Assembly: GCA_030549775.1 (NCBI GenBank)
Contig: CM060175.1
Coordinates: forward strand, 17,342,212 to 17,406,211
Length of the DNA: 64,000 nt
Direction of reading: 5' to 3'
DNA from: Tamarix chinensis
Taxonomy: Eukaryota > Streptophyta > Magnoliopsida > Caryophyllales > Tamaricaceae
Translations under genes and position numbers: made by a program
The notes under the pieces: generated by a model
The model's database searches: none
What the model was told of the DNA's origin: nothing
The model's input: the letters and a program-made list of their open reading frames with translations, nothing else
In this document: in pieces, positions 59,126-64,000 of the stretch
Numbering within the stretch: position 1 is the stretch's first letter
Layout of the letters: the number at the start of each line of letters is the position of its first letter

Positions 59126-62100
59126 CATATTTATTAGAATAAATATCATGACATGCTTTAAAATATCATTTTCCCCTTGGGAAAACAATGATAATAATCG
59201 TGCTAAAAATATGCCTAAGCATGCCCAACCTATTAATTTAGACATTTATATCATGCATAATTACTCTACTCCCTTAAACTTATTCTAGCATACTTTTGTA
59301 TATATAATATTATAACAGTTTATCATGCTCCATTTTACATAATTTCATGCTAAAATTATTAGAAAACAAAAATATAACATAATAATACATGATTAAAACA
59401 ATAATTACAACTTAACACATTATAATCCTAATATGCTATAATGTGATATTTAACATTTTAGTAAGGCATATGTGTTACTTGATTTCTAGCAAAAAGCAAA
59501 AATATAAGCAACTTAATATCAATTATTATACTCTGCTAATCTTCATTCTTTACCAAAAAATAAAATTAACAATTTACATATTAATATCTAACGCATAATA
59601 CGACAAAATAATATCAAAATAATCATCACAATTTACATTACACTACCTAAATTTGGTTGGAACCAATGCAAAAAAATGCACACCATATGTGGTTGGGTAA
59701 TATGAGTCATGCACACACAAGATGGCTTTTATGTGAAAGGGGAATGCAACAAAAGCACGGGAAGCGGTGGTAGAGGCTGGGTTGAATATGGTTAGGAAGG
59801 AAAAAAAGAAACTACAATGCAGGTTAAATGGTCTAGTAATGAGGATTATGGTGGTGGTGCAAATGTAGGGCGGGAATGGTGGAGTTGGGTGTTAGGTGGT
59901 GGTGTTGGAGATGCTTGGTGTTTTGACGTAATTGGGTAGGACTAGCGTAGAAGGGACATGGTGGAGGGATATGGGTTGTATGAGGAGTCAACATAGGAAA
60001 GACTCACGTAGCGTGAGAGGGTCATGTAGGCTAGGTTGAGTTGTAGCTATATAATAAAGGTGGGTTGCTGGCATAATGGTAGTGAAGGTGGGGAAACAGG
60101 GAATGGTGGCGACATGCGATAATAGTGGTGGAGATAATAGAATGTTGGGTGGTTGGTGTTGGGTGCTCTATTGTTGGAGAAAGAATGACAACTCGATGGT
60201 GGTGATGGTGGTTTTTTACAAAGGATATGGGTAGGTGGAATGAATGGAGTGGGGAAATGGACAAAGAAGATTAAGGAAAATAGAGTGAAGAAGATGGATG
60301 GGTGAGGTGATTGAACAGGGAAAGAAAGAAAGAGAAATAAGACAACTGGATAGACTAAATAAGACAAGATAGGGTTTCATGAGAGGAGGAGGAGGAAAAG
60401 GAGAAAGATATGGGTCAGTGGTGATGGTTGGGAAAATATTGAACAAAGAAGGAGGAGGAGTTGAGTATTTGTGGTCGGTGGTGGAGTGAAAGAAAAAAAT
60501 GGGAAATAAGGTGGTTGTTGTGTGAAAAAATGAGGGAAATGTGAGGAGTGTTTTGTGGCAAAAAAAATGGATTTGTATGGGTTGCATGAGAAAGAGTGAC
60601 GGCAAAGGTTAGGCTAGAATTGGATTATAACTATTTTGTTTTAGGTTTATGTTGGTTAGGTTAGGGTACTTGGTTAGTAAAAATAAATTGGAGAAACTTA
60701 ACTAGTTAGGGATAAGATTTAAGATAAAAGGATAAGAGTAAAAATAATTAAACTATTTTATTAAATAATTTATTTGGTTTATAGATCATGGGTTACTAAA
60801 AGTAATTAAGCTAAGGTTTTAGGATTAGGCTTTGAATAAAAGGCTAAACACCCAAAATTAAAAGTTATGAAATTTTAGGGTGTTACAATGGATTACTAAA
60901 TGCTAAGGACAATTGTGATCCTTGATGTGATCTATATTGGATTAGAGTGGAGGCTATTCGAATTTGGTCCTTTATTTAGTATTATTTTTAATAATCTCAA
61001 TACATATGTACTTGGAATCACAATATTTGGTTTGTAATAAGTTATTTTTTTCCAAATGTGTGTAACATAATAATGTGATGAAAGCTATGGTTTTCTTTCT
61101 TAAATTTCATCTTATGTTATTTAAAAAAATATGTTAGTCTTCCTAGCCTTAAACCAAGTATAAGTGAATTGGTGGACACCTGAAACATACTTAATATGGA
61201 AATAATACCCTCAAATATTATTTTACACTTTCTTATTTCATAAATCTCTATATTGATTTTATACGTTTGAAATTTAAGGTGTAGTAGGATTACTTACAAT
61301 TAATGTCATTGTGGTTGAGGTACCTTATGTCACTAATTTCCAAGTGTGGTGGACATGTCATTCCTAAAGTAGCCCCTTTGCATTGATGTCCATGTGTGGT
61401 AGGTAGGCCACCCTTGTATTTTAATGTACCCTTCTTGAATGATTAGGTATGAAGGGTTATGTACATCCTAGAGTGATAAAGGTTGAGTCACATAGATGCC
61501 TTAGTTGATCTTGGTTCTCCAAGCTCAACTATGATATTGTATGTCTCTATGATATGCATGAGTAGTGTATGAGTTATTATATTCCATGGTATGTGTGCTT
61601 TCAAGCATATTTTCATATGTGTAATCTTATGTGCAATTTTATCCCTCCTATATATTAGAGTAAGTTTGTTTTACTGATGTTACATTTGATGTTTGTGGTT
61701 GTTGTAAAGACCTAAGATTTTATTTAGGCAAGAGAATGATGATGTGTAGGATTATGATGAAAAACCTTTTAATGTGAGTTGGTAGCGGGCTATGCATTGG
61801 GATTTATTTTGGTTTAAGAGTTAAGTTATCTGGTGTAGAGTTTTTATCCATTATTGGGATATTTTGTGCTCCATTTGAATATTAAAAGTCTTATACTTAT
61901 TCGCTTTGCATTTTCTTATGATTATGTATGATTTATTTGGTCTATAACCTATAACACTTGTCATTAATGATCATCTCCTTTGAGTTTCTCTTTATTTGTT
62001 GAGTTTTATTTCAATTAATATTTTAGCATGAGTTAGGTGAATGATTGTGCCTTTTTTGATGTTAGATATGGCAGCAACATCTCTCGTTTATGAATTTAGC

Positions 62101-62157
62101 TCCCATAATACTCTTTTAAAATATATATTTTCATTTGAGAAAAATTGAGGTGTTACA

Positions 62158-62711
62158 TTTGTAGCATGTAGACTTTCAAACCTATGGTTGTCATTGGCAT
62201 TCAAGTAAAGGGATTCTAATTGGACTATATAAGCATTTTTAGAAAAAGAGAATAGAAGTACTTCAAGCATATAAGAATTATCTCCATTGAAACTAGGGAA
62301 GCTTACTTTTAGGTCATTCATTGTAACACCTTGATTAGTTGTAGCTTCAAGAGATGGGTTTGTAGGAAAGTCAATGACTGGTGGACCAATATAGTGGGAA
62401 GGTTACCCTACCATCAAGTTGATGAGATGATGGGGGTGAAAGTGGTAAGGGGTCATGGATAGAGTGCATGACCTGAGGTACGTAAGCCATCCTTCTCTAG
62501 AAACTAGCCTTTCACATGTAGTTACAACGTATCCATAATTTTACCGAGTCTGTCATCCAACTTATTATCCTTTCACCTTATCCTTCTCTCAATAAACAAC
62601 CAATTGCTGAGTAGCTTTGGCTTGAGATTGTAGCTCTTATATCAAGGAAGACATCATGCTCATTCGATTGGTCCTATCATTTTAGTCTTAGGTTCAATAA
62701 ACTTGTTGTTT
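62158..62711 (-). pseudogene. LTR-retrotransposon gag relic
   Basis: The minus strand downstream of the PBS at 62712-62723 leads after about 390 bp to an open stretch (62321 to 62158) starting MNDLKVSFPSFNGDN. This resembles the conserved start of gag in plant Ty3-type elements (Lys-hydrophobic-x-Phe-Pro-x-Phe-x-Gly-Asp). The frame then runs into the end of LTR M at 62157. Sequence between PBS and this point has several stops. No nucleocapsid zinc knuckle or pol motif is present, as the rest is cut away by M. Lineage cannot be set from this piece. Confidence 0.5.
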
Positions 62712-62723
62712 GCTCTGATACTA
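62712..62723 (-). other. Decayed Met-tRNA primer-binding site
   Basis: Plus-strand GCTCTGATACTA is the complement of TAGTATCAGAGC, one change from TGGTATCAGAGC. The adjacent LTR edge TGTTGACACAATC (from 62727) is the end of a minus-strand 5' LTR, which is cut at about 62820 by element P. Confidence 0.65.
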
Positions 62724-62820
62724 ATTGTTGACACAATCAATTAAAAGGAAAACCATAATGAATGGAGGATGATAAAAGGAAAATATTGAAGGTGTTAGGA
62801 TGAACCTAAATAGAGGAAAT

Positions 62821-64000
62821 TATAACACATCCATTCTTTACTATCCATAATTTTCATTTTTAAAACATTTGTGGAAGTGAAATTACAAAAACAATCCTAT
62901 CAAAAATGGGGTATTAATGCCATATCTAGCATAAGATAGATATTATACCATTCAGCTTATGTTAGACACAAGGCTAAGTATCCAAAACCACAACTTACAA
63001 GATAAAACTAGAGTAGGCAAGATAAAGCACATAAAAGATAAGAAATTTTAGGCTTACAAACCAAGGTTATATCAATTCCAAAATAAGTGCATAAATATAT
63101 AAAAGAGAACTGAAGAAAAAGATAACTACAACAAGGTCTTAGTATCTAAAGACCCTTAAAAGGAAAAATAAACATCAAAATGTCTAGCTCTCAGACACCC
63201 TAACCCCAAACAAGCCTATAACCTTCTATTAGCCATCCCCACCTATCTACACAAATTTCTCTTCTCATGGGATTAAGTAGGTGACCAATTAAATAGGAAA
63301 ATTAGTACTTGCATACTGAGTTGACCAAGTTATCTTACCACAGAGTTCATGATGCACATAAGGTCATCATAGGCATACAAGTCATACTAGACATATATTC
63401 AACATGATTATATATTAAATTAAAGTTACATACTAGACATGGATATGTAGGTAGGGAATGACATTTTGAATGTTAAACATGAATAAATGGATAATAATAC
63501 TTTGAATTAGGCTTATAAATCAAGGATCGTAACATTAGTACTTATAAATAACATATTAAAGATGTATGCCACCTAAGATAACTATAAGGTCCATTCCATT
63601 TAATTATTTACAATATGATGATCACAATATTATGTAACCTATTATCTTTAAGCAATGGGCTAGACCACCTCCTATGGTCTCTCCATACCCATAAAAGTGA
63701 AACCAATAATTAGAAGACATAAATTTAGATGAATCCAAATAAAACACCTAAGTAACCAAACCCTTTAATATTGATATCCCTAGTAGGGGTGTGCATCAGT
63801 CAAAAATCGAGCCGAATGGACCTAGACTAGAATGAAACTTAGTTAAGGAACAATTTCTTTTTAAAAAAAAATTAGGACTGAGGACCAGACTAAAATTATC
63901 AGTCTAAGACTGATTAAGATCAAAATCGGTAAATTATATATTTTTTAGATAAAATGTTAATGAGATTCTGGGTCGAACTAAAAGACTGGACTAGATAGGA
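62821..64000 (-). mobile_element. LTR-like element P (G/K type), truncated by the window end
   Basis: Starts TATAACACATCC at 62821. The stem-loop ATCTAGCATAAG paired with CTTATGTTAGA (about 62921-62969) and the following AAGGCTAAG match G and K. It continues with AT-rich sequence and no gene. The right end is beyond the window. Confidence 0.55.
63784..64000 (+). mobile_element. Possible hAT-type MITE, truncated
   Basis: Begins TAGGGGTGTGCATCAGTC and continues with TCGAGCCGAATGGACC and repeated GACTGA/GACTAG words. Many plant non-autonomous hAT elements start AGGGGTGTGCAT. The other end is outside the window. Confidence 0.4.

Larger units (their letters stand above)
56769..60887 (-). mobile_element. 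Long LTR-like element N (D subfamily)
   Basis: Starts TACAATACCCACATTTTT at 56769 (decayed TGTAACACCC) and ends TTTTAGGGTGTTACA at 60887, about 4.1 kb. It shares the D-type minisatellite (57530-57740), the GTACC repeats (57830-57960) and the hairpin block (CCTTTAGGGTAGCTACCCCTA, about 58086) with D. A GT-rich block at 59700-60650 is the complement of the C-rich block. Flanks GCAAC and ATGGA do not match, so the TSD is lost or a border is wrong. A small hAT-like element is inserted at about 58600-59125. Confidence 0.75.
55337..62157 (+). mobile_element. LTR M, probably composite, interrupted by Cassandra and N
   Basis: Starts TGTAATACCCTGAATTT at 55337, followed by AT-rich sequence and a C-rich block as in other plus-strand copies. 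It ends TTGAGGTGTTACA at 62157. Cassandra (55952-56702) and N (56769-60887) lie inside. Remaining parts total about 1.9 kb, too short for this family, and flanks TATAT and TTTGT differ. The left flank is MULE-side sequence while the right flank is a gag relic. M may therefore be two partial LTRs joined by deletion or recombination. Confidence 0.5.

Noticed and set aside
56764..60892. A clean TSD for element N
   Set aside because: Flanks GCAAC and ATGGA do not match, and shifting either border by a few bases did not help.
62088..62321. A 77-codon intact small gene
   Set aside because: Its 3' half is the end of LTR M. Only the first part resembles gag, so it is a relic and not a gene.

Overview
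The window looks like nuclear DNA from a plant with a large, repeat-rich genome. It is AT-rich and holds plant-type transposons (CACTA, MULE, a 5S-bearing Cassandra TRIM, very long LTRs), a TTTAGGG telomere-type array, and GT-AG introns in degenerate genes. No intact host protein-coding gene was found. Almost all open frames lie in low-complexity pyrimidine blocks or minisatellites. The sequence alone does not identify the species.

The main content is one superfamily of very long LTR-like elements, up to about 5 kb. They begin near TGTAACACCCC and end near GGGGTGTTACA, and most can be bounded by 5-bp target-site duplications (TSDs). None has an internal region, so most are read as solo LTRs. 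In sense orientation they share a layout: AT-rich start, CT tract and C-rich block, a minisatellite, a CTTTAGGG hairpin, a second minisatellite, a conserved stem-loop, then the terminus. Positions 1-18527 hold copy A (cut by the window edge) and then a three-level plus-strand nest: D (TSD CAATG) split by B (TSD AACAC/AGCAC), split by C (exactly 5000 bp, TSD GTTGC).

Positions 18528-26600 hold unclassified sequence, a possible Copia-type solo LTR, and a 2.4-kb element with degenerate terminal inverted repeats (TIRs). That element sits in a (TA)n tract and carries an exon-intron-like block plus about 800 bp of TTTAGGG-type repeats. Positions 26600-42729 form a deep minus-strand nest: J is split by E, E by F (TSD ACCGG/ACCAG), F by G (TSD AATTT), and G by a 4.1-kb CACTA element (TSD GTG/GCG), which itself contains a piece of a G-type LTR. 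J is followed by a polypurine tract and the decayed interior of its parent retrotransposon.

Positions 47440-53960 hold the only recognisable protein relics of any length. These are a plant mobile domain (PMD) pseudogene on the plus strand and, convergent to it, a MULE transposase pseudogene with an OTU-like tail, interrupted by the 1.5-kb solo LTR K. They may be the two genes of one dead MULE. Positions 55337-64000 hold another nest: a composite LTR M, a complete Cassandra TRIM (TSD GTCAA, 5S rRNA-like LTRs), the minus-strand LTR N with a small hAT-like insert, a gag relic with its primer-binding site, and the start of LTR P.

All calls come from reading the sequence. Family names rest on motif recognition, and nesting order rests on TSDs and on continuity of the interrupted copies.
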